Of a stretch of 64,000 bases of DNA, positions 32,370-45,154 are shown piece by piece. Under the pieces are notes generated by a model that searched no databases, had not been told where the DNA came from, and saw only the letters and a program-made list of their open reading frames with translations. Origin of the DNA: Triticum aestivum (taxonomy: Eukaryota > Streptophyta > Magnoliopsida > Poales > Poaceae); assembly GCF_018294505.1 (NCBI RefSeq), contig NC_057809.1, forward strand, positions 422,986,233 through 423,050,232, given 5' to 3'. A program made the translations under genes and the position numbers. Each line of letters opens with the position of its first letter. Position 1 is the stretch's first letter.

Positions 32370-34735
32370 TGTTGATGCGGTCGGAGGGGGGGGGGGCTTG
32401 TTCACCCATAAAGATGCGCCCCACCCGAAAACCTTGTGCAAAAAATGAAAAGAACAGTCGGTGTGCTCTCACATGTAAAGGGGCGTCGATATGCTCACGA
32501 ACTACTATAAATGGAAAGGGATCCCGTTCTTAAAGAAAGGGTTCCTGTTGTATGTGGACTCATGGTTCTGAAAGTGCATAACGGGGTTCCAGCGTGATCT
32601 GCCAATGCGGTCGAAGGGGGGTCCCGTTCACCCGTAAAGACGTGGCCTCCAGCCCCAAAGACCTTGTGCACTGTGCATTTGTTCACATTAAAATATAGAT
32701 AGTCTCCCCCTCCACCACCCACATCGGATATATGCAAAAAAATAGGAGTTCCCTGTGATCTTTGAATGCATGTGTGCTTTGTCAACCATTCATGAAACCA
32801 AGGATAGAAATGCGACGTCGGTTTCTCGTTCAACTGTAAGAGGATTGCCACCCCGTGTGCACTATGCGACGTTTGGACCAAATATAAAGATGCTAAGCGA
32901 TGAGTGGGAGCCATCGATATGCTTACAAGAATGGGTCGTCCACATGCTCACGGTCGACTATATATGGAAAAGGTTCCCGTTCCTTAAGAAATGGTTCATA
33001 TTGTATGTGTGTGGGTGTTTCTCGCGGTGCATAACAAAGGTTCCCACGTGGTTTGTCAATGCGGCATTTCGGGGCGGGGGGGGGGGGGGGCGCTCGTTCA
33101 TCCATAAAGATGTGCCCCCACACGAAAACCGTGCATCATAAAATGAAAAATTGTGGTCGGTTTTGCTCTCACATGGAAAGGGGCGTCGATATGCTCACGA
33201 TATACTATATATGGAAAGGGTTCCTATTGTGTGTGGATTTGTGGTTCTCGTAGTGCATACCGGAGGTTCCCGCGTGATCTGTCGATGCGGTCGAAGGAGG
33301 GTCCCATTCACCTGTAAAGTGTGGCCTCCACCCCAAAGACCGTGTGCATTGTTCATTTTGTTCACCAAAAAGATAGATGAGTATCTATCAGTCTCTCCCT
33401 CCACCTCCCACATCGGATATAATGCAAAAAATGGAAGTTCCATGTGATGTGTGAATGCATGCGTGCTTTTTCAACCGTTCGTGAAGTAAGAGTAGTCGAT
33501 GTGCTCATGACCTAAATTATACGGAGCTTCTGCGTGTGCCCCCCAGCCACAATGCCTTCTGTGATGTTTTATCAAAAAATTCAAGACGAAGGTCAATTGA
33601 TCTCATGTGGAAAGAGTCGTCTATATGCTCACGGTCGACTATATATGGAAAGGACTCACGTTCCTTAAGAAATGGTTCATATTGTATGTGTGTGGGTGGT
33701 TCTCGCAGTGCATAATAAAGGTTCATGTGTGGTTTGTCGATGCGGTCTTGGGGGGGGGGGGCTCGTTCATCCAGAAAGATGTGCCCCCACCCAAAAAACC
33801 ATGTGTCAAAAAATGAAAAAATATGGTCGGTTTTGCTCTCACATGGAAAGGGGCGTCGATATGCTCACGATATACTATATATAGAAATGGTGCTTGTTCA
33901 TTAATAAAGGGTTTCTATTGTATGTGGATTGGTGGTTCTCGCAGTGCATATCGGAGGTTCCGCGTGATCCGATGCAGTCGTCCCGTTCACCCGTAAAAGA
34001 TGTGGCCTCCACCCCAAAGGCCATGTGCGCTGTGCATTTTGTTCACCAAAAACATAGATGAATATCTATCAGTCTCTCCCTCCACCTACCACAGCATATA
34101 ATGCAAAATACGGCAATTCCATGTGATGTGTGAATGCATGCTTTCTTTGTCAACCGTTCAAGAAGTAGGAGCAGTTGATGTGTTCACGGTCTACATTATA
34201 CAAAGCTTCTGCATGTGCCCCCCAACCCCCATGCCTTATGTGACGTTCTAACAAAAAATTGAAAACGAAGATTGATTGATCTCATGTGGAAAGGGTCATC
34301 TACATGCTCATGGTCGATTATATATATGAAAAGGGTTCCGGTTACTTAAGAAAGGGTTCATATTGTACGTGTGTGGGTGGTTCTCGCAGTGCATAACAAA
34401 GGTTCCTGTGTGGTTTGTCGATGCAGTCGAAGGGGGGGGGCTCGTTCACCCATAAAGATTTGCCCCCACCCGAAAAATGTGTGTCAAAAATGAAAAATAA
34501 TGGTCAGTTTGCTCTCACATGGAAAGGGGCATCGATATGCTCACGATCTATTATATATGGAAAGGGTTCTCGTTCCTTATGAAAAGGTTCCTATTGTATG
34601 TGGATTGGTGGTTTTCTATTCACAAAAAAGGATTGGTGGTTCTGGCAGTGCATATCGGAGGTTCCCGTGTGATCTGTTAATGTAGTCGAAGGGGGTCCGT
34701 TCACCCGTAAAGATGTGGCCTCTAGGAGAAATTGC
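32370..34735 (+). repeat. Satellite-like higher-order tandem repeat, period about 680 bp
   Basis: ACATGGAAAGGGGCGTCGAT starts at 32471 (one mismatch), 33171, 33841 and 34517 (one mismatch), 670-700 bp apart. TTCATATTGTATGTGTGTGG recurs near 32996, 33677 and 34360. Each large unit contains related sub-blocks built from TGCTCACG.TCTACTATATATGGAAAGG, CGCAGTGCATA, GTTCACCCATAAAGATGTGCCCCCACCC and variable G-runs (7 to 14 G). The copies are clearly diverged. The open frames through it are by-products of the repeat. I do not recognise it as one of the well-known Triticeae satellites (Afa, pSc119.2, GAA). Confidence 0.85.
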
Positions 34736-35215
34736 TTAACACAATTGCATTTTTTTCATGCACCAGGAGAACTTGCTCTAGAAGCTTGCTTAAGTGAAGG
34801 ACCTCAGATATGGATCCCTCGCCGTCGCTTGTGGTGTGTGGTGTGATGGCGGCCATGGGTGTTGCGAATGGACAAATTGTTGTGTGGGGCGAAACTCATG
34901 ATACTGGTGGTTCTTTTGACTTGTGTCACGGGAGGCCGATTTTCGTGTTTTGACCCTTTTGATAAAGTTCAGCCGGATCTGACCCTAGTTCGAAAAAAAT
35001 TAAGGGTCTGACCCTTTTTCCTACCATCGTAGTGTCTGGCAGTAGGGTAACACAGGCTACCGTCATTATCCTTGGCGGTAGGACTTAACTGTGCTGTCAC
35101 GGCCAGCAAAAATGCGTCGGAAGAAAAACCAGTAAGAAGACTATGCAATCCCTTACCACTAAATCGAAGTACCTGTCCGAGGCTTTGAGTTTACCGCATC
35201 CTACGCGGCACCCCC
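34736..35215. other. Unclassified repeat-like sequence left of the copia element
   Basis: About 34,770-34,870 resembles 44,765-44,800 plus 45,155-45,240 (CTCTAGAAGCT-GC, then TGGTGTGATGGCGG.CATG). From about 34,930 the text repeats GACCCTTTT/GACCCTAGTTCGAAAAAAATT, typical of an unclassified grass repeat. The copia element interrupts it at 35215/43805. Confidence 0.4.
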
Positions 35216-36943
35216 TGTTGGAAATATGCCCTAGAGGCAATAATAAATTAGTTATTATTATATTTCCTTGTTCATGATAATCGTTTATTATCCATGCTAG
35301 AATTGTATTGATAGGAAACTCAGATACATGTGTGGATACATAGACAACACCATGTCCCTAGTAAGCCTCTAGTTGACTAGCTCGTTGATCAATAGATGGT
35401 TACGGTTTCCTGACCATGGACATTGGATGTCATTGATAACGGGATCACATCATTAGGAGAATGATGTGATGGACAAAGACCCAATACTAAGCCTAGCACA
35501 AGATCATGTAGTTCGTATGCTAAAGCTTTTCTAATGTCAAGTATCATTTCCTTAGACCATGAGATTGTGCAACTCCCGGATACCGTAGGAGTGCTTTGGG
35601 TGTGCCAAACGTCACAACGTAACTGGGTGGCTATAAAGGTACACTACAGGTATCTCCGAAAGTGTCTGTTGGGTTGGCACGAATAGAGATTGGGATTTGT
35701 CACTCTGTGTAAACGGAGAGGTATCTCTTGGCCCACTCGGTAGGACATCATCATAATGTGCACAATGTGATCAAAGAGTTGATCACGGGATGATGTGTTA
35801 CGAAACGAGTAAAGAGACTTGCCGGTAACGAGATTGAACAAGGTATCGGGATACCGACGATCGAATCTCGGGCAAGTATCATACCGCTAGACAAAGGGAA
35901 TTGTATACGGGATTGATTAAGTCCTTGACATCGTGGTTCATCCGATGAGATCATCGTGGAACATGTGGGAGCCAACATGGGTATCCAGATTCCGTTGTTG
36001 GTTATTGACCGGAGAGTCATCTCGGTCATGTCTGCATGTCTCCCGAACCCGTAGGGTCTACACACTTAAGGTTCGGTGACGCTAGGGTTATAGAGATATT
36101 AGTATGTGGTAACCCGAAAGTTGTTCGGAGTCCCGGATGAGATCCCGGACGTCACGAGGAGTTCCGGAATGGTCCGGAGGTAAAGATTTATATATGGGAA
36201 GTCCTATTTTGGTCACCGAAAAAGTTTCGGGTTTTATCTGTAACGTACCGGGACCACCGGGAGGGTCCCGGGGGTCCACCAAGGGGGTCCACCTGCCCCG
36301 GGGGGCCACATGGGCTGTAGGGGGGTGCGCCTTGGCCTATATGGGCCAAGGGCACCAGCCCCAAGAGGCCCATGCGCCAAGAGATGAGGGAAAGGAAGAA
36401 TCCTAAAGGGGGAAGGCACCTCCTAGGTGCCTTGGGGAGGAGGGACTCCTCCCTGGCCGCACCCTTCCTTGGAGGAAGGGCCAAAGGCTGTGCCCCCCCC
36501 CCTCTCCCTTGGCCCTATATATAGTGGGGGAAAGGCAGGGCAGCAACACCTAAGCCCTGGCGCCTCCCTCTCCCTCCCATGACACATCTCCCTCCTCCGG
36601 CAGCGCTTGGCGAAGCCCTGTTGGAATCCCGCTACTTCCACCACCACACCGTCGTGCTACTGGATCTCCATCAACCTCTCCTCCCCCCTTGCTGGATCAA
36701 GAAGGAGGAGACGTCGCTGCTCCGTACGTGTGTTGAACACGGAGGTGCCGTCCGTTCGGCGCTAGGATCATCGGTGATTTGGATCACGACGAGTACGACT
36801 CCATCAACCCCGTTCTCTTGAACGCTTCCGCGCACGATCTACAAGGGTATGTAGATCCACTCCTCCCTCGTTGCTAGATGACTCCATAGATAGATCTTGG
36901 TGACACGTAGGAAAATTTTGAATTTATGCTATGTTCCCCAACA
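35216..36943 (+). repeat. 5' LTR of the copia element
   Basis: A 1,728-bp LTR. A promoter region with CCCTATATATAGTGGGGG lies at about 36,513-36,530. The adjoining sequence from 36944 is the primer-binding site. Confidence 0.93.
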
Positions 36944-38528
36944 GTGGCATCATGAGCTAGGTCTATGCGTAGTTTCTATGCACGAGTAGAACACAAAGTA
37001 GTTGTGGGCGTTGATTTTGTTCAATATGCTTACCGTTACTAGTCCAATCTTGATTCGGTGGCATTGTGGGATGAAGCGGCCCGGACCGACCTTACACGTA
37101 CTCTTACGTGAGACTGGTTCCACCGACTGACATGCACTAGTTGCATAAGGTGGCTAGCGGGTGTCTGTCTCTCCCACTTTAATCGGATCGGATTCGATGA
37201 AAAGGGTCCTTATGAAGGGTAAATAGCAATTGGCATATCACGTTGTGGTTTTGCGTAGGTAAGAAACGTTCTTGCTAGAAACCCATAGCAGCCACGTAAA
37301 ACATGCAAACAACAATTAGAGGACGTCTAATTTGTTTTTGCAGGATATGCTATGTGATGTGATATGGCCAAAAGGATGTGATGAATGATATATGTGATGT
37401 ATGAGATTGATCATGTTCTTGTAATAGGAATCACGACTTGCATGTCGATGAGTATGACAACCGGCAGGAGCCATAGGAGTTGTCTTAATTTATTTATGAC
37501 CTGCGTGTCAACATAAACGTCATGTAATTACTTTACTTTATTACTAACCGTTAGCTGTAGTAGTAGAAGTAATAGTTGACGAGACAACTTCATGAAGACA
37601 CGATGATAGAGATCATGATGATGGAGATCATGGTGTCATGCCGGTGACAAGATGATCATGGAGCCCCAAGATGGAGATCAAAGGAGCTATATGTTATTGG
37701 CCATATCATGTCACTATTATTTGATTGCATGTGATGTTTATCATGTTTTTGCATCTTGTTTACTTAGAACGACGGTAGTAAATTAGATGATCCCTCATAA
37801 TAATTTCAAGAAAGTGTTCCCCCTAACTGTGCACCGTTGCGACAGTTCGTTGTTTCGAAGCACCACGTGATGATCGGGTGTGATAGATTCTAACGTTCAC
37901 ATACAACGGGTGTAAGACAGATTTACACACGCAAAACACTTAGGTTGACTTGACGAGCCTAGCATGTACAGACATGGCCTCGGAACACAAGAGACCAAAG
38001 GTCGAGCATGAGTCGTATGGTAGATACGATCAACATGAAGATGTTCACCGATGGTGACTAGTCCGTCTCACGTGATGATCGGACACGGCCTAGTTGACTC
38101 GGATCATATAATCACTTAGATGACTAGAGGGATGTCTATCTGAGTGGGAGTTCACAAGATGAACTTAATTATCCTGAACATAGTCAAAAGGTCTTCGCAA
38201 ATTATGTCGTAGCTCGCGCTTCAGTTCTACTGTTTAGTTATGTTCCTAGAGAAAATTTAGTTGAAAGTTGATAGTAGCAATTATGCGGACTAGGTCCATA
38301 AACTGAGGATTGTCCTCATTGCTTCATAGAAGGCTTATGTCCTTAATGCACCGCTCAGTGTGCTGAACCTCGAACGTTGTCTGTGGATGTTGCGAACATC
38401 TGACATACACATTTTGATAACTACGTGATAGTTCAGTTAAACGGTTTAGAGTTGAGGCACCGAAGACGTTTTAAAACGTCGCGAAACATATGAGATGTTT
38501 CGAGGGCTGAAATTGGGATTTCAGGTTC

Positions 38529-41500
38529 GTGCCCACGTCAAGAGGTATAAGACCTCCGACGATTTTCTTAGCCTGCAAACTAAGGGAGAAAAGCTCAATT
38601 GTTGAGCTTGTGCTCAGATTGTCTGAGTACAACAATCATTTGAATCGAGTGGGAGTTGATCTTCCAGATGAGATAGTGATGTTTCTCCGAAGTCATTACC
38701 ACCAAGCTACTAGAGCTTCGTGATGAACTATAATATATCAGGGACATATATGATGATCCTTGAGATATTCGCGATGTTTGACACCACAAAAGTAGAAATC
38801 AAGAAGGAGCATCAATTGTTGATGGTTAGTGAAACCACTAGTTTCAAGAAGGGCAAGGGCAAGAAGGGATACTTCATGAAACGGCAATTCAGCTGCTGCT
38901 CTAATGAAGAAACCCAAGGTTGAACCCAAACCCGAGACTAAGTGCTTCTGTAATAAAGGGAACAGACACTGGAGCAGAATTACCCTAGATACTTGGTAGA
39001 TGAGAAGGCTGGCAAGGTCGATAGAAGCATATTGGATATACATTGTGTTAATGTGTACTTTACTAGTACTCCTAGTAGCACCAGGGTATTAGATACCGGT
39101 TCGGTTACTAAGTGTTAGTAACTCGAAATAAAAGTTACGGAATAAACGGAGACTAGCTAAAGGTGAGATGACGATATGTGTTGGAAGTATTTCCAAGGTT
39201 GATCAAATATCGTACGCTCCCTCTACCATCGAGATTGGTGTTTGCGTTGAGCATAGACATGATTGGATTATGTCTATCGCAATACGGTTATTCATTCAAA
39301 GAGAATAATGGTTACTCTGTTTATTTGAATAATACCTTCAATGGTCTTACACCTGAAATGAATGATTTATTGAATCTCGATCGTAGTCATACACATGTTC
39401 ATGCCAAAAGATAGTAATGATAGTACCACCTACTTGTGGCACTGCCACGTAAGTCATATCGGTATAAAACGCATGAAGAAGCTCCATGTTGATGGATCTT
39501 TGGGCTCACTTGTTTTGAAAGGTTTGAGACATGCGAACCATGTCTATTGGTGTATATGCATGAAGAAACTCCATGCAAATGGACCGTTTGGACTCACTTG
39601 ATTTTGAATCACTTGAGACATGCAAATCATACCACATGGGCAAGATGACTGAAAGCCTCGTTTTCAGTAAAATGGAACTAGAAAGCAACTTGTTGGAAGT
39701 AATACATTTTGATGTGTGCAATCCAATGAGTGCTGAGGCATGTAGTGGATATCGTTATGTTCTTACTTCACGGATGATTTGAGTAGATGTTGACTATATT
39801 TACTTGATGAATCACGAGTCTGAATTATTGAAAGGTTCAAGTAATTTCAGGGTGAAGTTGAAAGATCGTCGTGACAAGAGGATAAAATATCTATGATATG
39901 ATCATAGAGATGAATATCTGAATTACGAGTTTGGCACAGAATTAAGACATTGTGGAAATTGTTTCACAGCTAATACAGTCTGGAACACCATAGTGTGATG
40001 GTGTGTCCGAACATCATAACTGCACCCTATTGGATATGATGCATACCATGATGTCTCTTATCAAATTACCACGATAGTTTATGGGTTAGGCATTAGAGAC
40101 AACCACATTCACTTTAAATAGGGCACCATGTAATTCCGATGAGATGACACTATGGTTTAGAGAAACCTAAGCTGTCATTTCTTAAAAGTTTGAGGCTGCG
40201 ACGCTTATGTGAAAAAGTTTCAGGCTGATAAGCTCGAACCCAAAGCGGATAAATGCATCTTCATAGGACACCCAAAATAGTTGGGTATACCTCCTGTCTC
40301 AGATCCGAAAGCAATAAGGGATTGTTTCTAGAATCGGGTCCTTTCTCGAGGAAAAGTTTCTCTCGAAAGAATTGAGTGGGAGGATGGTGGAGACTTGATG
40401 AGGTTATTGAACCGTCTCTTCAACTAGTGTGTGGCAGAGCACAGGGAGTTGTTCCTGTGGCACCTACACCAATTGAAGTGGAAGCTTATGATAGTGATCA
40501 TGAAACTTCAGATCAAGTCACTACCAAACCTCGTAGGATGACAAGGATGTGTACTACTTCAGAGTGGTACGTAATCCTGTCTTGGAAGTCATGTTGCTAG
40601 ACAACAATGAACCTACGAGCTATGGAGAAGCGATGGTGGGCCCGGATTCCAATAAATGGCTCGAGGCCATAAAATCCGAGAGAGGATCCATGTATGAAAA
40701 CAAAGTGTAGACTTTGGCAGAACGGCTCGATGGTCGTAATGCTATTGAGTACAGATGGATTTTAAAAGGAAGACGGACAATGATGGTAGGTGTCACCATT
40801 AAGAAAGCTCGACTTGTCGTTAAGATGTTTTCCGACAAGTTCAAGGAGTTGACTGCGATGAGACTTTCTCACTCGTAGCGATGCTAAGAGTCTGTTGGAA
40901 TTATATTAGCAATTACTGCATTATTTGTGAAATCTTGCAGATAGGATGCCAAAAACCATTGTTTCCTCGACGATTTTTGAGGAAAGGTTGTATGTGATAC
41001 AACCGGAAGGTTTTGTTAATCCTGAAAGATGTTAATAAGTATGCAAAGCTCCAGCAATCCTTCTAGAGACTGGAGTAAGCATCTCGGATTTGGAATGTAT
41101 GCTTTGATGATGATCAAAGATTTTGGGTTTATACAAAGTTTATGAGAAACTTGTATTTCCAAAGAAGTGAGTGGGAGCACTATAGAATTTCTGATAAATA
41201 TATGTTGACATATTGTTGATCAGAAATGACGTAGAATTTCTGGAAAGCATATAGGGTTATTTGGAAAGTGTTTTTCAATGGAAAGCCTGGATTAAGCTAC
41301 TTGAACATTGAGCATCAAGATCTATAAGGATAGATCAAAACGCTTAATGGTACTTTCAAATGAGCACATACCTTGACATGATCTTGAAGGTGTTCAAGAT
41401 GGACCAGTCAAAGAAGGAGTTCTTGCCTGAGTTGTAAGGTATGAAGTTAAGACTTAAAGCTCGACCACGGCAGAAGAAAGAGGAAGGACGAAGGTCGTCC

Positions 41501-41720
41501 CCGATGCTTTTGTCATAGGCTCTATACGGTATGCCATGCTATGTACCGCACCTGAAATGTGCCTTGCCACATATCTAGCAAGAGGGTACAAAGGTAATCT
41601 AGGAGTAGATCACCAGATAGTGGTCTAAATTATCCTTAGAGGAATAAGGATATGTTTCTCGGTTATGGAGGTGATAAAGAGTTCGACGTAAAGAGTTACG
41701 TTGATGCAAGCTTAACACCT
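38529..41720 (+). pseudogene. Decayed copia gag-pol
   Basis: Recognisable islands of Angela-type gag-pol in changing frames with many stops. They include gag C-terminal TTKVEIKKEHQLLMVSETTS (about 38,780-38,840), a protease-like VLDTGSVT (about 39,090), the integrase zinc region YLWHCHVSHIGIKRMKKLH (about 39,432-39,490), the reverse transcriptase start SYGEAMVGPDSNKWLEAIKS (about 40,620-40,680) and an RNase H-like YVDAS near 41,698. No frame longer than about 80 codons survives, so the copy is coding-dead, although its LTRs are young. Confidence 0.8.
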
Positions 41721-42083
41721 ATCCAGATAGCTCTGAGTAGAGATACCAGATACGTATAATGGAGCAACAATTTAGAATAGCTCCAAGTAGAATAGTTATT
41801 TGAAATGGCTCCAAATATAGCATAGTAGCTGCATCTACAAGATGGCATAGAGATTTGCGAAGTACATACGGATCTGAAAGATTCAGACCCGTTGACTATA
41901 ACATCTCTCACAAGCATAACATGTTCAAACCCAGAACTCATCGAGTGTTAATCACATGGTAATGTGAACTAGATTATTGACTCTAGTAAACTCTTTGGGT
42001 GTTAGTCACATGGGGATGTGACCTTGAGTGTTAATCACATATCGATGTGAACTGGATTATTGACTCTAGTGCAAGTGGGAGAC

Positions 42084-43804
42084 TGTTGGAAATATGCCCT
42101 AGAGGCAATAATAAATTATTTATTATTATATTTCCTTGTTCATGATAATCGTTTATTATCCATGCTAGAATTGTATTGATAGGAAACTCAGATACATGTG
42201 TGGATACATAGACAACACCATGTCCCTAGTAAGCCTCTAGTTGACTAGCTCGTTGATCAATAGATGGTTACGGTTTCCTGACCATGGACATTGGATGTCA
42301 TTGATAATAGGATCACATCATTAGGAGAATGATGTGATGGACAAAGACCCAATCCTAAGCCTAGCACAAGATCATGTAGTTCGTATGCTAAAGCTTTTCT
42401 AATGTCAAGTATCATTTCCTTAGACCATGAGATTGTGCAACTCCCGGATACCGTAGGAGTGCTTTGGGTGTGCCAAACGTCACAACGTAACTGGGTGGCT
42501 ATAAAGGTACACTACAGGTATCTCCGAAAGTGTCTGTTGGGTTGGCACGAATCGAGACTGGGATTTGTCACTCCGTGTAAACGGAGAGGTATCTCTGGGC
42601 CCACTCGGTAGGACATCATCATAATGTGTACAATGTGATCAAAGAGTTGATCACGGGATGATGTGTTACGAAACGAGTAAAGAGACTTGCTGGTAACGAG
42701 ATTGAACAAGGTATCGGGATACCGACGATCGAATCTCGGGCAAGTATCATACCGCTAGACAAAGGGAATTGTATACAGGATTGATTAAGTCCTTGATATC
42801 GTGGTTCATCCGATGAGATCATCGTGGAACATGTGGGAGCCAACATGGGTATCCAGATCCCGCTGTTGGTTATTGATCGAAGAGTCATCTCAGTCATGTC
42901 TACATGTCTCCCGAACCCATAGGGTCTACACACTTAAGGTTCGGTGACGCTAGGGTTATAGAGATATTAGTATGCGGTAACCCGAAAGTTGTTCGGAGTC
43001 CCGGATGAGATCCCGGACATCACGAGGAGTTCCGGAATGGTCCGGAGGTAAAGATTTATATATGGGAAGTCCTATTTTGGTCACCGGAAAAGTTTCGGGT
43101 TTTATCGGTAATGTACCGGGACCACCGGGAGGGTCCCGGGGGTCCACCAAGGGGGTCCACCTGCCCCGGGGGGCACATGGGCTGTAGGGGGTGCGCCTTG
43201 GCCTATATGGGCCAAGGGCACCAGCCCCAAGAGGCCCATGCGCCAAGAGATGAGGGAAAGGAAGAGTCCTAAAGGGGGAAGGCACCTCCTAGGTGCCTTG
43301 GGGAGGAGGGACTCCTCCCTGGCCGCACCCTTCCTTGGAGGAAGGGCCAAAGGCTGCGCCCCCCCCCCTCTCCGTTGGCCCTATATATAGTGGGGGAAAG
43401 GGAGGGCAGCAACACCTAAGCCCTGGCGCCTCCCTCTCCCTCCCATGACACATCTCCTCCCGCAGCGCTTGGCGAAGCCCTGTTGGAATCCCGCTACTTC
43501 CACCACCACGCGTCGTGCTGCTGGATCTCAATCAACCTCTCCTCCCCCCTTGCTGGATCAAGAAGGAGGAGACGTCGCTGCTCCGTACGTGTGTTGAACG
43601 CGGAGGTGCCGTCCGTTCGGTGCTAGGATCATCGGTGATTTGGATCACGACGAGTACGACTCCATCAACCCCGTTCTCTTGAACGCTTCCGCGCGTGATC
43701 TACAAGGGTATGTAGATCCACTCCTCCCTCGTTGCTAGATGACTCCATAGATAGATCTTGGTGACACGTAGGAAACTTTTGAATTTATGCTACGTTCCCC
43801 AACA
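42084..43804 (+). repeat. 3' LTR of the copia element
   Basis: A 1,721-bp LTR, collinear with the 5' LTR, starting directly after AAGTGGGAGAC and ending CCCCAACA. Short indels against the 5' copy lie in C/G runs (about 43,173, 43,186 and 43,455). Confidence 0.93.
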
Positions 43805-44806
43805 CCCCCTGGCTGCCAACAACATGTCATATGTTCCTACACCAAGTTCCGGTAGCTCTCTGTCACCTCGCAGCAGCAACCATGAGTTCCCGGGAACGGC
43901 TCGTAGGTGAGGTCGGGCATCCGTCTCTCTCTCTCTCCCCCCATGTTCATTTTCTTAACGAGTCCTAACGATGCCACTATTCTTCCCCAGCAGCTCAGCC
44001 ATTCCCAAAGAACACGCTAAGATGCAGAAATACACCTCGCTCCAATAGAAAAGAATCACCAGGTCTAGTCTTACCAAAGTATACTCGTTGGAGTTCTTCA
44101 TGTCAAGAGTTCACCAGCTGTGTTGACACCTGAGGTTCATGGTTTGCCATGAACTGTTGACGGAACTCCTTCCTTGCAGCAAGGCATAGCTATACTCCCT
44201 CTACACGGCACTAGACCGGGGAAGGCTCTTCAAGCCATCAAGACGGAGAGGCACCTTTCTTTGAAAAGGGGAATATATTAATATCAAGTAGATATCAATT
44301 ACACCTAGTCTCTCCCGTTGCCGATAGCCACCACCGCCGGGAGGCACAACAGCAGCCACCGGACCTTGCTACCGCTGCCTGTGTTGCCAATCGACCAGAG
44401 CTGGCCGTCGCGCCAAGGCACGCTCCGTCGTCGTGCCGTCCGTCACGCGCAATCCCCCTGTCCGCCGCTGCCGCCACCGCCACCTCCGCAAGGCTTATCC
44501 GCCAGACCCGAGCGCCGCCACGCCCAACACCAACGCCGCGCCTGACCATGAAGAGGCCTGCCCGTGTAGCCCCCACACACTCGCGAGGACGCCAAGGCCC
44601 CGCCGCCGCCGGGCCGGACGAGCTTTGCCTAGCCGCGCCCCGTGGCGGTGACGAGGAAGGAGGAGGGGAGACAGTCGCCTTGCGGGCGCGACGAGGGAGG
44701 GATCCGGAAATTTCGGATCGAGGATACGTGCGGGTGAGGATAAGGGGGAGTCAATCGACGGAGAGGCACCTGCTCTAGAAGCTCGCCTAGGCGAAGGACT
44801 TTAGTC
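43805..44806. other. Right flank of the copia element, with a GC-rich block
   Basis: After the target duplication the interrupted repeat continues (CTGGCTGCCAACAACATGTC). From about 44,300 to 44,760 there is a GC-rich block with short overlapping frames on both strands (Pro/Arg-rich) and no known domain. It may be a gene fragment or a transposon end; I cannot decide. Confidence 0.4.
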
Positions 44807-45145
44807 GGCAAAAGGCACAAATTTGACCTCAGGGCAAAACTATTTCATAAACTAAACTGTCTTTGAAAAATATTTGACCCAGTTGACCTCTAATGTGCAG
44901 CGCCTATCAATAAGGCGTTGTATTCTACTGTGCAACGCCTAACCCTCAAGTGCCACACCTGTGCAACTCCTAACAGCTAGGCGCTGCACTACACTGTGCA
45001 GCGCCTAGCTGTTAGGAGTTGCACAGTAAAGTGTAGCGCCTTGCTGTCGGGCGCTGCACAAAAAGTCTAGTGGTGTAAAATAGTTTTAAAAACAGTTTAG
45101 TTTGTGAAATACTTTCGCAATAAGGTCAAATTTATCAATTTTGCC
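44807..45145. mobile_element. Mutator-type MITE with long inverted repeats
   Basis: A 339-bp element with terminal inverted repeats of about 65 bp (GGCAAAAGGCACAAATTTGA against the reversed right end GGCAAAATTGATAAATTTGA, both followed by a shared AAACTAAACTGT). A perfect 9-bp target duplication ACTTTAGTC lies at 44798-44806 and 45146-45154. Nine-base duplications and long inverted repeats indicate the Mutator superfamily. The interior holds a perfect hairpin (separate entry) and several GCAGCGCCTA / TAGGCGCTGC words. It encodes no protein. Confidence 0.92.
44959..45026. repeat. Perfect 31-bp inverted repeat inside the Mutator MITE
   Basis: Arms at 44959-44989 and 44996-45026 are exact reverse complements, separated by the 6-nt loop TACACT. 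The arm core reads GTGCAACTCCTAACAGCTAG. A transcript of either strand would form a 31-bp hairpin, a shape that could feed small-RNA processing. Confidence 0.9.
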
Positions 45146-45154
45146 ACTTTAGTC

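Larger units (their letters stand above)
35216..43804 (+). mobile_element. Copia LTR retrotransposon of the Angela/WIS/BARE-1 group
   Basis: An 8,589-bp element with LTRs at 35216-36943 and 42084-43804, flanked by the 5-bp duplication CCCCC (35211-35215 and 43805-43809). The LTRs start TGTTGGAAATATGCCCTAG and end TTCCCCAACA, the signature of the Angela/WIS/BARE-1 group. A degenerate primer-binding site TGGCATCATGAGC follows the 5' LTR at 36945, and the purine tract AAGTGGGAGAC precedes the 3' LTR. A long untranslated leader (about 36,960-38,500) is followed by decayed gag-pol. By eye the LTRs differ at about 38 substitutions plus a few indels (near 2.2%), or just under one million years at 1.3e-8 per site per year. 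Confidence 0.95.
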
